DNA of 64,000 nucleotides from Sphingomonas sp. PP-CE-1G-424 (lineage in GTDB: Bacteria > Pseudomonadota > Alphaproteobacteria > Sphingomonadales > Sphingomonadaceae), in the NCBI RefSeq assembly GCF_004341085.1, contig NZ_SLXW01000002.1, positions 310,001 to 374,000 of the forward strand, in the 5' to 3' direction. Position 1 is the stretch's first letter, and the number at the start of each line of letters is the position of its first letter. The notes under the pieces were generated by a model. The model ran no database searches and had not been told where the DNA came from. It saw only the letters and a list, made by a program, of their open reading frames with translations. A program made the translations under genes and the position numbers. Below are positions 17,613 to 26,006 of this stretch, piece after piece.

Positions 17613-18857
17613 TCACGCGAACATTTCCATCTGCTTGGGTTTCGGGGCGACGATGGGGCGGAGTTCGGCTCTGTCTGCCAGAACCACCGGGCGCCAATCC
17701 TCGGCGATGATGAAGGGGCGGAGCTTGGCTACGGATACCGTCAACCTTGCGATATCGGCGAGGTGCAGGCGGCGCCAGCGGCGGCTGGTTAGGATGCCGT
17801 TGACTGCCTTCACGCCGAGTCCGGGGACGCGGAGGAGCATTTCGCGGGGGGCGCGGTTGACGTCTACCGGGAAAGAGCCGCGAAATTTGAGCGCCCAGGC
17901 GAGCTTGGGGTCGATGTCGAGCGGGAGCATGCCGGTCGCGTCGTCGGCGGCGGCGACCACCTCGTGCGGTTGGAATTCGTAGAAGCGCATCAGCCAGTCG
18001 GATTGGTACAGACGGTGCTCGCGCATCAGGGGTGGGCGTTGCAGCGGGAGGACGGCGCTCGCATCGGGGATCGGACTGAACGCGGAATAATAGACGCGGC
18101 GCAGGCCGAAGCGGTCGTACAAGGTCGACGCCTTTCGGACGATGTCGCCGTCGGTTGCGGCGTCGGCACCAACGATCATCTGGGTCGACTGGCCGGCCGG
18201 GGCAAACTTCGGCGCGGACTTGTACTTGGCCTTGGCGTCTTTGCCGTCGATGATCGAGGCCTTCACCTCCGCCATCGCGGTCTCGATGCGGACGCCGTCT
18301 TTCTCGGGGGCGAGCCGCTTCAGGCCGTTCGCGGTCGGGAGTTCGACGTTGATCGAGACGCGGTCGGCGTACAGCCCGGCTTGGTGGACGAGTTCGGGAT
18401 CGGCGTCGGGAATCGTCTTGAGGTGGATGTAGCCGCGGAAATGATGGTCCTCGCGCAAACTCCGCGCGACCTCGACCATCTGCTCCATCGTGTAGTTCGA
18501 CGAGGCGATGATGCCCGACGATAGGAACAAACCCTCGATATAATTGCGCTTGTAGAAGGCGATGGTGAGATCGACGACTTCCTTCGCCGTGAAGCGGGCG
18601 CGGCGCACGTTCGAGCTCTTGCGGTTGATGCAGTAATGGCAGTCGAAGATGCAACTGTTGGTCAGCAGGATCTTCAGCAGCGAAATGCAGCGGCCGTCGG
18701 GCGCATAGGCGTGGCAGATGCCCATGCCTTCGGTCGAACCGAGCCCCTTGCCGTCCTTCGAATTACGCTTGGTCGTACCCGACGACGCACAGGACGCGTC
18801 GTATTTGGCCGCATCGGCGAGGATCTCGAGCTTTTCACGGGTGTCGAGCTGGGCCAT
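17613..18857 (-). CDS. Putative DNA modification/repair radical SAM protein with C-terminal helix-hairpin-helix
   Basis: 414 residues. The radical SAM cluster motif C69-IFD-C73-HY-C76 sits in LLTNSCIFDCHYCIN, followed by GLFLSSGI and GYIHLKTIPDADPEL of the partial TIM barrel. The C-terminus has a helix-hairpin-helix segment (REMLLRVPGLGVKAVNGIL) of the sort that binds DNA. This matches a family described only as a putative DNA modification/repair radical SAM protein that nearly always neighbours DUF4130-UdgX genes. The reaction is unknown. SAM-derived radicals plus a DNA-binding module suggest action on a nucleobase in DNA. The C-terminal QMEMFA is conserved-looking. Confidence 0.9.
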   Translation of the reverse strand: MAQLDTREKLEILADAAKYDASCASSGTTKRNSKDGKGLGSTEGMGICHAYAPDGRCISLLKILLTNSCIFDCHYCINRKSSNVRRARFTAKEVVDLTIAFYKRNYIEGLFLSSGIIASSNYTMEQMVEVARSLREDHHFRGYIHLKTIPDADPELVHQAGLYADRVSINVELPTANGLKRLAPEKDGVRIETAMAEVKASIIDGKDAKAKYKSAPKFAPAGQSTQMIVGADAATDGDIVRKASTLYDRFGLRRVYYSAFSPIPDASAVLPLQRPPLMREHRLYQSDWLMRFYEFQPHEVVAAADDATGMLPLDIDPKLAWALKFRGSFPVDVNRAPREMLLRVPGLGVKAVNGILTSRRWRRLHLADIARLTVSVAKLRPFIIAEDWRPVVLADRAELRPIVAPKPKQMEMFA

Positions 18858-18953
18858 TCGTTCGTCTTACGTTCCGCGAAAAGGGGTGTCGAGTGATGGA
18901 GATCAACTTGTTGCTATGTCGCTGCTGCGGGGCGGTTCTCGGTCGTGACGGCA

Positions 18954-19070
18954 GAGTGAAGTATAGAAAGTGCAGACGCTGGGAGCGTTTTCGCCGGGGC
19001 AGTTTCGTGGGTCGGAAAGTCTCGCGATCTAGGCGTTGGAACGCTGTCAGGATCAGGGCGTGTAGGACAG
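18954..19070 (-). repeat. Long dispersed element E, copy B
   Basis: On the minus strand it begins CTGTCCTACA and ends CGTCTGCACTTTCTATACTT, with AAAACGCTCCCA just before the end block. It fills the space between the 58-residue membrane protein and the radical SAM gene. Copy C at 38742 shares both ends and the AACCGCTCCCA block. Confidence 0.65.
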
Positions 19071-19077
19071 CGATCAG

Positions 19078-19254
19078 TCAGTCGAACACGTAGCGGATCA
19101 GGTCGACCATGCCGCCGAGGCTGACGGGCAGGAGCAGCAACACGAAGAGATAGACGAAGATCAGGCGAGTGAGCGCCTTCTCGTGCCGATACACGGGCTT
19201 GCGCGGAGGCAGATCCTCCTTGCGTGGCCAGATGCTGGATTCGTCGAGGAACAT
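19078..19254 (-). CDS. Small single-pass membrane protein (58 residues)
   Basis: Short open frame reading MFLDESSIWPRKEDLPPRKP, then a basic stretch VYRHEKALTR, one hydrophobic helix LIFVYLFVLLLLPVSLGG and the tail MVDLIRYVFD. Nearly all third codon positions are G or C, as in neighbouring genes, which supports coding. The positive-inside rule places the N-terminus in the cytoplasm. It lies 33 bases downstream of the smc stop on the same strand and may share its transcript. I do not recognise a family, and no strong Shine-Dalgarno precedes the ATG. Function unknown. Confidence 0.6.
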   Translation of the reverse strand: MFLDESSIWPRKEDLPPRKPVYRHEKALTRLIFVYLFVLLLLPVSLGGMVDLIRYVFD

Positions 19255-19287
19255 CGAGAGTCAACGTCGCGAACGGGGATTGTCTCC

Positions 19288-22200
19288 CTACGCCGTCGCA
19301 ATGAATCCGGTCGCGGCTTGCAGGTCGACCGAGACGAGGCGGCTGACACCGCGTTCGATCATCGTCACGCCGAACAGGCGGTGCATGCGGCTCATCGTGA
19401 CGGCGTTGTGCGTGACGACGAGGTAGCGCGTGTCGGTGTCGCGCGACATGCGGTCGAGCAGGTCGCAGAAGCGCTCGATATTGGCGTCGTCGAGCGGCGC
19501 GTCGACCTCGTCGAGGACGCAGATCGGCGCGGGGTTGGTGAGGAACAGGCCGAAGATCAGCGCGACCGCGGTCAGCGCCTGTTCGCCGCCCGACAGGAGG
19601 GTGAGCGACTGGAGGCGTTTGCCGGGGGGTTGCGCCATGATTTCGAGGCCGGCTTCAAGCGGGTCGTCGGAGTCGATCAGTTCGAGGTGCGCGGCGCCGC
19701 CGTCGAACAGCGTGGTGAAGAGGCGCTGGAAATGGCCATTCACCGCTTCGAACGCGGCGAGCAGGCGTTGCCGACCTTCGCGGTTTAGCGTGCCGATCGA
19801 GCCGCGCAGGCGGTTGACCGCTTGCCCGAGTTCGTCGCGCTCGACCGCGTTGCCGCGCGCGGCCTCTTCGAGTTCGGCGAGTTCGGTTTCGGCGACGAGG
19901 TTGACCGGGCCGATCCGCTCGCGATCGGTGGCGAGGCGGTCGTGCGTGGCGGACTCTTCGGCTGGCGCGCGGACGTCGGCGACCACGAAGCCGAGGCGCT
20001 CGGGGAGGACGGGCGCGGGGCATTGGAAGCGTTCGCCCGAGAGGCGGCCGAGATCGAGGCGGCGCGCTTCGTGGTTTTCGACGCGGGCGATCGCGCCGGC
20101 GCGGGCTTCGCGGGCGACGGCGAGCGCTTCGGTGGCGGCACGGTGGGCGTCGTCGGCGGTGCGGGCAGCGGTTTCAGCGGTGCGTTCGGTGGCGAGGAGC
20201 GCGTCGGCGGTTGTGCGCGCTTCCTGGTGTTCGGCGTCGAGCGTCTCGATTTCAGCGTCGAGGGCGGCGGGGCGAGCGGCGATCGCGGCCAGGTCGGTGC
20301 CGAGCGTCGCTTCGCGCGAGTCCATGGCGGCGATGCGCTTGGCGGCTTCACCGGCGCGCGCGCGCCAGCTTCGAGTGTCGGCTTGGGCAGCGGAAAGGCG
20401 TTCGCGGTGGGTGGCAATGCTGCCGTCGAGCGTGGTGCGATCGGCACGGGCCTGCGCGACGGCGGCGCGGGCACGTTCGGCATCGTATTGGAGCGCCGCG
20501 ACCTGGCGCGCGTTGGCGGTGCCGTCGGGGACGGCGGCCATCGCGGCTTCGGCGCGGGTGCGGTCGGCGTGCGCGTCGGCGACGTCGTCGGCGATACGGT
20601 GCGCGCGGACGTCGAGGTCTGCGCGCTGGGTGGCGAGGCGTTCGAGCGCGGCGGCGGCGCGGTCCTCCTGGCGGATTGCGTCGCGCGTGGCGGTTTCGGC
20701 ACGTTGCAGGGCGGCGCGGGCGGCTTGCGACTGGCCTCTAGCCTGGGCGATGCGCTCGTCGATCGCGGCGCGGGTTCGTTCGGCGTCGTCCAGCGCTTTG
20801 GCCGCGGCGGGGCGGGCGGCCTGGAGCGCGGCGAGGCGGTTGCGGCGGACGAGGCGTTCGGCCGCCGCGGCGCCGGTGCCGGTCGCGGTAAAGCCGTCCC
20901 AGCGGCGGAGTTGGCCGTCTCGGGTGACGATGCGCTGGCCGACGGCGAGGTGTTGCTGGCCATCGGTGCCGACGACGAAGACCTGCGCGAGCCTGCGGGC
21001 GAGAGCGGGGGGCGCGTCGACATGCTTTGCCAGCGGTTCGGCGTCGGCGGGCGCGGCTGGGTCGTCTTGGCCAGGCTTGGCGCCGGCCCATGCATCGAGG
21101 CCGGTGTCGAGATCGTCGCCGAGCGCGGCGGCGAGTGCGCGTTCGTAGCCGGTGTTGGCGGAAACGTGGTCGAGCAGCCGGTCGCGACCGCTGCGCTGCG
21201 TTGCCTTGGTGAGCGCCGTCACTTCGCTGTCGATCGCGGCGAGGTCCGCGCGGGCGGTGGCGCGGGGGGTTTCGGCGGCGTCTCGCGCGCTGGTTGCGGC
21301 GGTTTCGTCGGTGTCTGCCTGGGTGATGGCTTGGCGGGCGGACTCTGCGGCGGCGGTCGCGGTGCGTCGGGCTTCGGCGGCGGTCTCGCGCTCTGCGGCC
21401 AGCGGCGCGGGGTCGCCGAGGGCGCGGAGAGCGGCGGCGATCTGCGCGGCGTCGCGATCGGCGCGGTCGGCGCGGGTGCGGGCGGCGGCGAGCGCAGCGC
21501 TGGCGACGCGGACTTCGGCGGCGTCGCGGGCTTGCGTGGCGAGCGCCTGGGCCAGCGCGACTTCTGCGTCGCGGGCGCTGCGTTCGGTTTCGGCGAGTGC
21601 GGCGTCGAGATCGGGGATCGCGGCGGTGGCGTCGGCGATCGCGGTGTCGAGCGCCTTGGCCTCGTCGGCGAGGCGTTCGAGCGCGGCGGCGGCGTCGCTG
21701 GCGAGCGATCCTTCGCGGGCGCGGTCGTCGGCGATGCGGGTGCGGGCGTCGGTGAGGTCGGCGATCCTGCGCTCGACGCTGGCCTTCTCGGTTTTGAGCG
21801 CGGCGAGGCGGTGGGCGAGATCGCCGACCAGGTCGCGCGCGGCGAGCGCTGCGGTACGGGCGGTGGCGACGGCTTCGATCGCGCGGTGCTGGTCTGCGGC
21901 GGCTGCGCGTTCGGCTTCGGTGGTGGCGTGGACGCGGGTTTCGGCGGCTACGGCTTCGGCTTTGGCGGCATCGGCTGCGGTGGCGGCTTCGCGCCAGCGG
22001 GCGAAGAGTGTGCGTGCTTCGGCGACGCGGATCTGCGCGGAGATGAGGCGGTAGCGTTCGGCGGCGCGGGCCTGGCGTTTCAACGTGGCGGCGCGTGCGT
22101 CCTGGTCGGAGATGATCTCGTCGAGCTTGGCGAGATTGGCTTCGGTAGCGCGGAGTTTGCCCTCGGCGTCCTTCCGCCGGACGTGGAGGCCGGCGATTCC

Positions 22201-22674
22201 GGCGGCTTCCTCGAGCATCGCGCGGCGGTCGGCGGGTTTGGCGGCGATGACTGCGCCGATCTTGCCCTGGCTGACGAGTGCGGGGGAGTGCGCGCCGGTC
22301 GCGGCGTCGGCGAAGAGCAGGCCAACGTCTTTCGCGCGGACGTCGCGGCCGTCGATTCGGTAGGCGGAGCCGGCGCCGCGTTCGATGCGGCGGACGATCT
22401 CGCGTTCGTCGCCTGCTATTTCGGCGAGGATCGAGACTTCGGCGAAGTCGCGCGGCGGGCGGGTCGCGGTGCCGGCGAAGATGACGTCTTCCATGCCGGC
22501 GCCGCGCAGGGATTTCGCGCTGGCCTCGCCCATCGTCCAGCGGAGCGCTTCGAGCAGGTTCGACTTGCCGCAGCCGTTCGGGCCGACGACGCCGGTGAGG
22601 CCGGGTTCGATGCGGAGATCGGCGGGGTCGACGAAGCTCTTGAAGCCGGTGATGCGGAGGCGCTTGATCTGCAT
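19288..22674 (-). CDS. smc: Chromosome segregation protein SMC
   Basis: 1128 residues, a little under the usual 1150-1190. The N-terminal ATPase half has Walker A GPNGCGKSN (31-39) in the canonical GFKSFVDPADLRIEPGLTGV context. Two very Ala/Arg/Glu-rich coiled coils flank a hinge near 500-640 (GYERALAAALGDDLDTGLDAW and FVVGTDGQQHLA). The C-terminal half has signature LLSGGEQALTAVAL and Walker B ICVLDEVDAPLDDANIERF. SMC dimers extrude DNA loops and organise the origin region with ScpAB. Strong codon bias creates long shadow frames on the other strand. Confidence 0.96.
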   Translation of the reverse strand: MQIKRLRITGFKSFVDPADLRIEPGLTGVVGPNGCGKSNLLEALRWTMGEASAKSLRGAGMEDVIFAGTATRPPRDFAEVSILAEIAGDEREIVRRIERGAGSAYRIDGRDVRAKDVGLLFADAATGAHSPALVSQGKIGAVIAAKPADRRAMLEEAAGIAGLHVRRKDAEGKLRATEANLAKLDEIISDQDARAATLKRQARAAERYRLISAQIRVAEARTLFARWREAATAADAAKAEAVAAETRVHATTEAERAAAADQHRAIEAVATARTAALAARDLVGDLAHRLAALKTEKASVERRIADLTDARTRIADDRAREGSLASDAAAALERLADEAKALDTAIADATAAIPDLDAALAETERSARDAEVALAQALATQARDAAEVRVASAALAAARTRADRADRDAAQIAAALRALGDPAPLAAERETAAEARRTATAAAESARQAITQADTDETAATSARDAAETPRATARADLAAIDSEVTALTKATQRSGRDRLLDHVSANTGYERALAAALGDDLDTGLDAWAGAKPGQDDPAAPADAEPLAKHVDAPPALARRLAQVFVVGTDGQQHLAVGQRIVTRDGQLRRWDGFTATGTGAAAAERLVRRNRLAALQAARPAAAKALDDAERTRAAIDERIAQARGQSQAARAALQRAETATRDAIRQEDRAAAALERLATQRADLDVRAHRIADDVADAHADRTRAEAAMAAVPDGTANARQVAALQYDAERARAAVAQARADRTTLDGSIATHRERLSAAQADTRSWRARAGEAAKRIAAMDSREATLGTDLAAIAARPAALDAEIETLDAEHQEARTTADALLATERTAETAARTADDAHRAATEALAVAREARAGAIARVENHEARRLDLGRLSGERFQCPAPVLPERLGFVVADVRAPAEESATHDRLATDRERIGPVNLVAETELAELEEAARGNAVERDELGQAVNRLRGSIGTLNREGRQRLLAAFEAVNGHFQRLFTTLFDGGAAHLELIDSDDPLEAGLEIMAQPPGKRLQSLTLLSGGEQALTAVALIFGLFLTNPAPICVLDEVDAPLDDANIERFCDLLDRMSRDTDTRYLVVTHNAVTMSRMHRLFGVTMIERGVSRLVSVDLQAATGFIATA

Positions 22675-22729
22675 TCTTGCGCCCCCCGACGACTAAAGTT
22701 GGATCTTACCCCGGACCGTTGCGCTGTTG

Positions 22730-22786
22730 TTTCCCCGCGAAGGCGGGGACCCAGACTGGGCTCCCGCCTTCGCGGGAGAACAAGAA
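22730..22786. repeat. Palindromic repeat family R2, copy 1
   Basis: TTTCCCCGCGAAGGCGGGGA, a short spacer CCCAGACTGGG, then CTCCCGCCTTCGCGGGAGAA. It folds into one long hairpin. Five other copies lie at 34663, 39238, 46370, 56370 and 61585. It sits just upstream of smc. Confidence 0.9.
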
Positions 22787-22808
22787 AGAGCTGCCGTTGG
22801 CCCAAACT

Positions 22809-22913
22809 CCCCCCCGGCGGAGGCCGGGGCCCAATTGGGGGACGGCGCTAACTAAGGTTGCGCGCCGTTACTGCGACCTTTCCAATTGGGCCCCGGCCTT
22901 CGCCGGGGTGGTA
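22809..22913. repeat. Palindromic repeat family R1, copy 2
   Basis: The CCCCCGGCGGAGGCCGGGGC arm, CCAATTGGGG, a variable centre, CCAATTGGG, and GCCCCGGCCTTCGCCGGGG arm. It lies between the DsbA-like lipoprotein gene and smc, next to an R2 copy, so the two families are side by side here. Confidence 0.9.
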
Positions 22914-22934
22914 GTTACTTGTGGAGCGCTTAGC

Positions 22935-23675
22935 TTACGCCCCAGCCGCCTTCAGCGCCTTCTCCATCTGATCCCAGCTCACGACCTGATCGAGCTTCTT
23001 GTCGTTGATCAGGAACGTCGGCGTGCCCGTGACCGTGCCAGCCTGCATCGCGTTCTCGGTCGGCTTGGCCATCACTTCGAGCTGCTTCTGATCCGCGAGG
23101 CACGCACGCGCCTTCGCCTCCGGGATCCCGCGCTGCTTGACGAAATCGATCGCGCCCATCTGCTCGGCGAGCTTGGTCGCGACGACCGTCGGCGGCTGGT
23201 TGGCGAGCGCCTTCTGCTGGTCGGGGGTCATCGCCTGAAGCTTGTCGAGGAAGGCGATCTGGTTGCCGTACATCTGCTCGAGGATCGGGAAGAACGGCGC
23301 GACGCCGCCGCACTGGCCGAGCAAAGTCAGCGCCACGTCGGGTGCGCCGTGGACGAGGAAGTCGCGGAATTCGAAGCTGACTTTCCCGGTCGAAACGTAC
23401 TTCTCGGTCAGCGGCTTGTATGCCTCGCGACCGAACGCGCCGCAGGTCGGGCACGAGCGCGCGCCGTATTCGACGAGCTTGATCGGCGCGTTGGGGTTGC
23501 CCATCAGGTAACCCTCGGGGGTCTTCACGACCGTCTCGGTCCAGTTCTGGCCGGCGGGGGCTGCGGCGGCTGCTACCGGTGCGGCCGCGGGCTGGTCGAC
23601 GTTACCGGTCGAATCGTTCTTCGAGCAGGCGGCGAGCGCGAGCGGCAGGACGGCGAGCGTGGTCAGGAATTTCAT
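22935..23675 (-). CDS. DsbA-like thioredoxin-fold lipoprotein
   Basis: 246 residues from the ATG at 23675. A lipoprotein signal (LPLALAAC, lipidated Cys17) is followed by an Ala/Pro linker and a DsbA-type domain (about 45-245) with active site C75-P-T-C78 and cis-Pro region GTVTGTPTFLINDKK. It should be a membrane-anchored periplasmic thiol oxidase or isomerase; a CPxC centre is typical of oxidising DsbA. The paralogue at 23702-24367 lies immediately upstream on the same strand with a 26-base gap. They share the layout GNPxAxxKLVEY, so they probably arose by duplication. Substrates unknown. Confidence 0.88.
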   Translation of the reverse strand: MKFLTTLAVLPLALAACSKNDSTGNVDQPAAAPVAAAAAPAGQNWTETVVKTPEGYLMGNPNAPIKLVEYGARSCPTCGAFGREAYKPLTEKYVSTGKVSFEFRDFLVHGAPDVALTLLGQCGGVAPFFPILEQMYGNQIAFLDKLQAMTPDQQKALANQPPTVVATKLAEQMGAIDFVKQRGIPEAKARACLADQKQLEVMAKPTENAMQAGTVTGTPTFLINDKKLDQVVSWDQMEKALKAAGA

Positions 23676-23701
23676 CGGGTTACTCCAGTGGATCACGTGA
23701 A

Positions 23702-24367
23702 TTAACGGGCGCCCGCCTTGCGAAGCGCGGGTTCGAGCTGTTCCCAGCCGACATGCGGAACGAGTCTGCCGTTGAGGTAGAAGGTCGGCGTGGAGTCGAT
23801 CTCCTTCGGCGCGTCGGCGGTCAGTTTGACGATGCGGTCGATCTCGGGCTGGTTGGCGAAGCACGCGTTGATCGCCGCGTCCGAAAGCCCGCGTGCCTTG
23901 ACGAACGCGGTCAGGCCGGAGCCGTCGGCGTTGGCGCGGATCTGGGCCGCCGCGGGGTACATGGCGAGGCGCGCGGCGTTGCCTTGCTGGTATTCGATCC
24001 CGCGCTCGAGCCATTGCGGCTGTGCGGCGAAGATTGCGGATGAGGTGGCCGAGAAGCCTTTAGGGCCGGTGCAGCGGGCGAGGATCGCTGCTGCAAGGTC
24101 GAGCCGGTCGCGGATGAAGCTGCGGACTTCGAGGCTGGTCGAGCCGGACGCGATCATCTGGCGCTTGAGCACGGGTTCGGACTTTACCGAGAAGTCGGCA
24201 CAGTGCGAGCAGGTGTAGCTCGCATACTCCACCAGCTTCACGCGCGCGGCGGGGTTGCCGATCAGGTACGCGCCCGAGGGGAGGACGCGTGCGGTTTGCG
24301 ACCAGTCGCGCTTGGGCGCGGCGCCGGTCAGCAGGAAAAGGGCGAAGACGGCAAAGAGGACGCGCAT
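23702..24367 (-). CDS. DsbA-like thioredoxin-fold protein
   Basis: 221 residues. A short signal peptide (MRVLFAVFALFLLTGAA) and a DsbA-type domain with C53-S-H-C56 and cis-Pro region STPTFYLNGRLV. Unlike its neighbour it has no lipobox, so it is probably soluble in the periplasm. Its ATG overlaps the dciA stop by one base (TGATG), which suggests translational coupling; the lipoprotein paralogue follows 26 bases later. Extra cysteines (LARCTG and NACFANQ) are spaced like those in the paralogue (GQCGG and RACLADQ) and could form a second disulfide. Confidence 0.87.
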   Translation of the reverse strand: MRVLFAVFALFLLTGAAPKRDWSQTARVLPSGAYLIGNPAARVKLVEYASYTCSHCADFSVKSEPVLKRQMIASGSTSLEVRSFIRDRLDLAAAILARCTGPKGFSATSSAIFAAQPQWLERGIEYQQGNAARLAMYPAAAQIRANADGSGLTAFVKARGLSDAAINACFANQPEIDRIVKLTADAPKEIDSTPTFYLNGRLVPHVGWEQLEPALRKAGAR

Positions 24368-24942
24368 CAGGTGATCCTGGGAAGGCCGTGCGTCGAGGCG
24401 ACGCCGGCGGCGAGGGATTCGAGGACGGCGCGCAGTTCCGGATCGGCGATGCCTTTCAGGCTCATACCGAGATCGACGGGGACCGGGCGGATCGAAGGCG
24501 GGGCTTTCCGCGGCACGGGGGCGGCGACCTCACCCTGGCGGATCGCGACCTTCACGATCGCGGCGTAGCCGAAGAAACGGTTCACGCGCTCGATGATCTC
24601 GGGCGCGATGTGCTGCATCATTGGTGCGTGCGCGCCGCGGACGGTAAGGGTCAGGACGCCGTCCTGCTTCTTGCCGACCGGGAAGCGGATCGATTCGGGG
24701 ATGCTCGCGCCGGCCAGTTTGGCGCCGACGATCTCGGGCCAGCGGCTGACGATCGACGACTGGACGAAGCCGAATCGCCGGAATGCCGCGCCGCCGATCG
24801 CGGGCAACAGCTCGGCGACCGCGCGCGAGCGGTTCTCACGCGGGGCGTCGGGATCGGTCCTGCCTTTAATGCGCTTCGTCGCCGGCTTGGGCGTCGCAGA
24901 TTTAGGCACAGAAACGGGCGGCTTGCTCATCTGCGAACCCAT
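24367..24942 (-). CDS. dciA: DciA-type DUF721 protein (replicative helicase operator)
   Basis: 191 residues, or 187 from the internal ATG at 24930. A basic Pro/Lys-rich N-terminus (KPPVSVPKSATPKPATKR) precedes the DUF721 core FVQSSIVSRWPEIVGAKLAG, then GVLTLTVRGAHAPMMQHIAPEIIERVNRFFGYAAIVKV. DciA loads or assists the replicative helicase DnaB in bacteria that lack DnaC. The C-terminus is a longer extension than in short DUF721 proteins. It shares only a few bases of divergent spacer with mutY, and its stop overlaps the DsbA-like start by one base. Confidence 0.85.
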   Translation of the reverse strand: MGSQMSKPPVSVPKSATPKPATKRIKGRTDPDAPRENRSRAVAELLPAIGGAAFRRFGFVQSSIVSRWPEIVGAKLAGASIPESIRFPVGKKQDGVLTLTVRGAHAPMMQHIAPEIIERVNRFFGYAAIVKVAIRQGEVAAPVPRKAPPSIRPVPVDLGMSLKGIADPELRAVLESLAAGVASTHGLPRIT

Positions 24943-24956
24943 GCCATAGGCGACGC

Positions 24957-26006
24957 GTGAACGCCAAGCGCTCTTCGGTCTCCGGGGCCCTGCTCGACTG
25001 GTATGACGCGTATCGTCGCGACCTGCCGTGGCGCGCGAAGCCGGGCGAGGCGGTCGATCCGTACCGGGTGTGGCTGTCCGAGGTGATGTTGCAGCAGACG
25101 ACCGTGGCCGCCGTCACGCCGCGGTTTCTCGCGTGGACCGCGCGGTGGCCGGATTTCGCGAGTCTGGCGGCGGCGGATGACGCCGATGTGATGGCGGCTT
25201 GGGCGGGGCTTGGCTATTATGCTCGGGCGCGCAATCTGGTGAAGGCGGCGAAGGCTGTGGTGGCCGAGCATGGCGGTGTGTTTCCGGGGACCGAGGTGGA
25301 GCTGCGCGCGCTGCCGGGGCTGGGCGCGTATACCGCGGCGGCGGTGGCGGCGATCGCGTTCGGCGAGCGGGCGGTGGTGGTCGATGCGAATGTCGAGCGG
25401 GTGGTCGCGCGGCTGTTCGCGATTCAGACGCCTTCGCCGGCGGCGCGACCGGCGATTCGGGTCGCTGCGGATTCGATTACGCCGGACGCTCGGGCGGGCG
25501 ATTTCGCGCAGGCGATGATGGATCTGGGGTCGGGGATCTGCACGTCGCGCGCGCCGAAATGCCTGCTGTGTCCGATCCGCGCGTTTTGCGAGGGCTTCAA
25601 GCAGGGCGCGCCCGAACGGTTGCCGTTGAAGGCGAAGAAGGCGGCCAAGCCTCAGCGGTACGGGACGATCTTCTGGCTGGAGCGCGACGGGCAGGTGTTG
25701 CTGGTGCGGCGGCCGGACAAGGGTTTGCTGGGCGGGATGCGCGCGTTTCCGACCGGGCCTTGGGGTGATGTTCCCCCCGGTTTCGAGGAGGCGCCGGCGC
25801 AGGCGGATTGGCGGATGCTGGACGACACCGTCGCACACGGATTTACGCATTTCGATCTGCAACTGACGCTTGCGGTGGCGACGGTCGAGGCGCATCAACC
25901 GCGCGTTCCAACGGCAAGCGAATGGTGGCCGATCGACGAGCTGGATACCGCCGGCCTCCCGACCGTTTTCGCCAAGGCCGGCAAGACCATACGGAGAGCT
26001 GCATGA
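24957..26006 (+). CDS. mutY: A/G-specific adenine DNA glycosylase
   Basis: 349 residues, GTG start. Catalytic Glu42 lies in SEVMLQQTTV, and the HhH motif is LPGLGAYTAAAVAAIAFGE with catalytic Asp143 in VVVDANVERV. The [4Fe-4S] ligands C195-x6-C202-x2-C205-x5-C211 are in CTSRAPKCLLCPIRAFC. A C-terminal NUDIX-like domain (RYGTIFWLERDGQVLLVRRP) recognises 8-oxoG. MutY removes adenine opposite 8-oxoguanine. The stop overlaps the start of the serine hydrolase gene by four bases. The spacer to the divergent dciA is only 14-26 bases. Confidence 0.97.
   Translation: MNAKRSSVSGALLDWYDAYRRDLPWRAKPGEAVDPYRVWLSEVMLQQTTVAAVTPRFLAWTARWPDFASLAAADDADVMAAWAGLGYYARARNLVKAAKAVVAEHGGVFPGTEVELRALPGLGAYTAAAVAAIAFGERAVVVDANVERVVARLFAIQTPSPAARPAIRVAADSITPDARAGDFAQAMMDLGSGICTSRAPKCLLCPIRAFCEGFKQGAPERLPLKAKKAAKPQRYGTIFWLERDGQVLLVRRPDKGLLGGMRAFPTGPWGDVPPGFEEAPAQADWRMLDDTVAHGFTHFDLQLTLAVATVEAHQPRVPTASEWWPIDELDTAGLPTVFAKAGKTIRRAA

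Noticed and set aside
19822..22851. A 1009-codon open frame on the plus strand opposite smc
   Set aside because: Its translation is a Gly/Ala/Arg-rich shadow made by codon bias; the minus-strand frame has all SMC motifs. No known domain appears.
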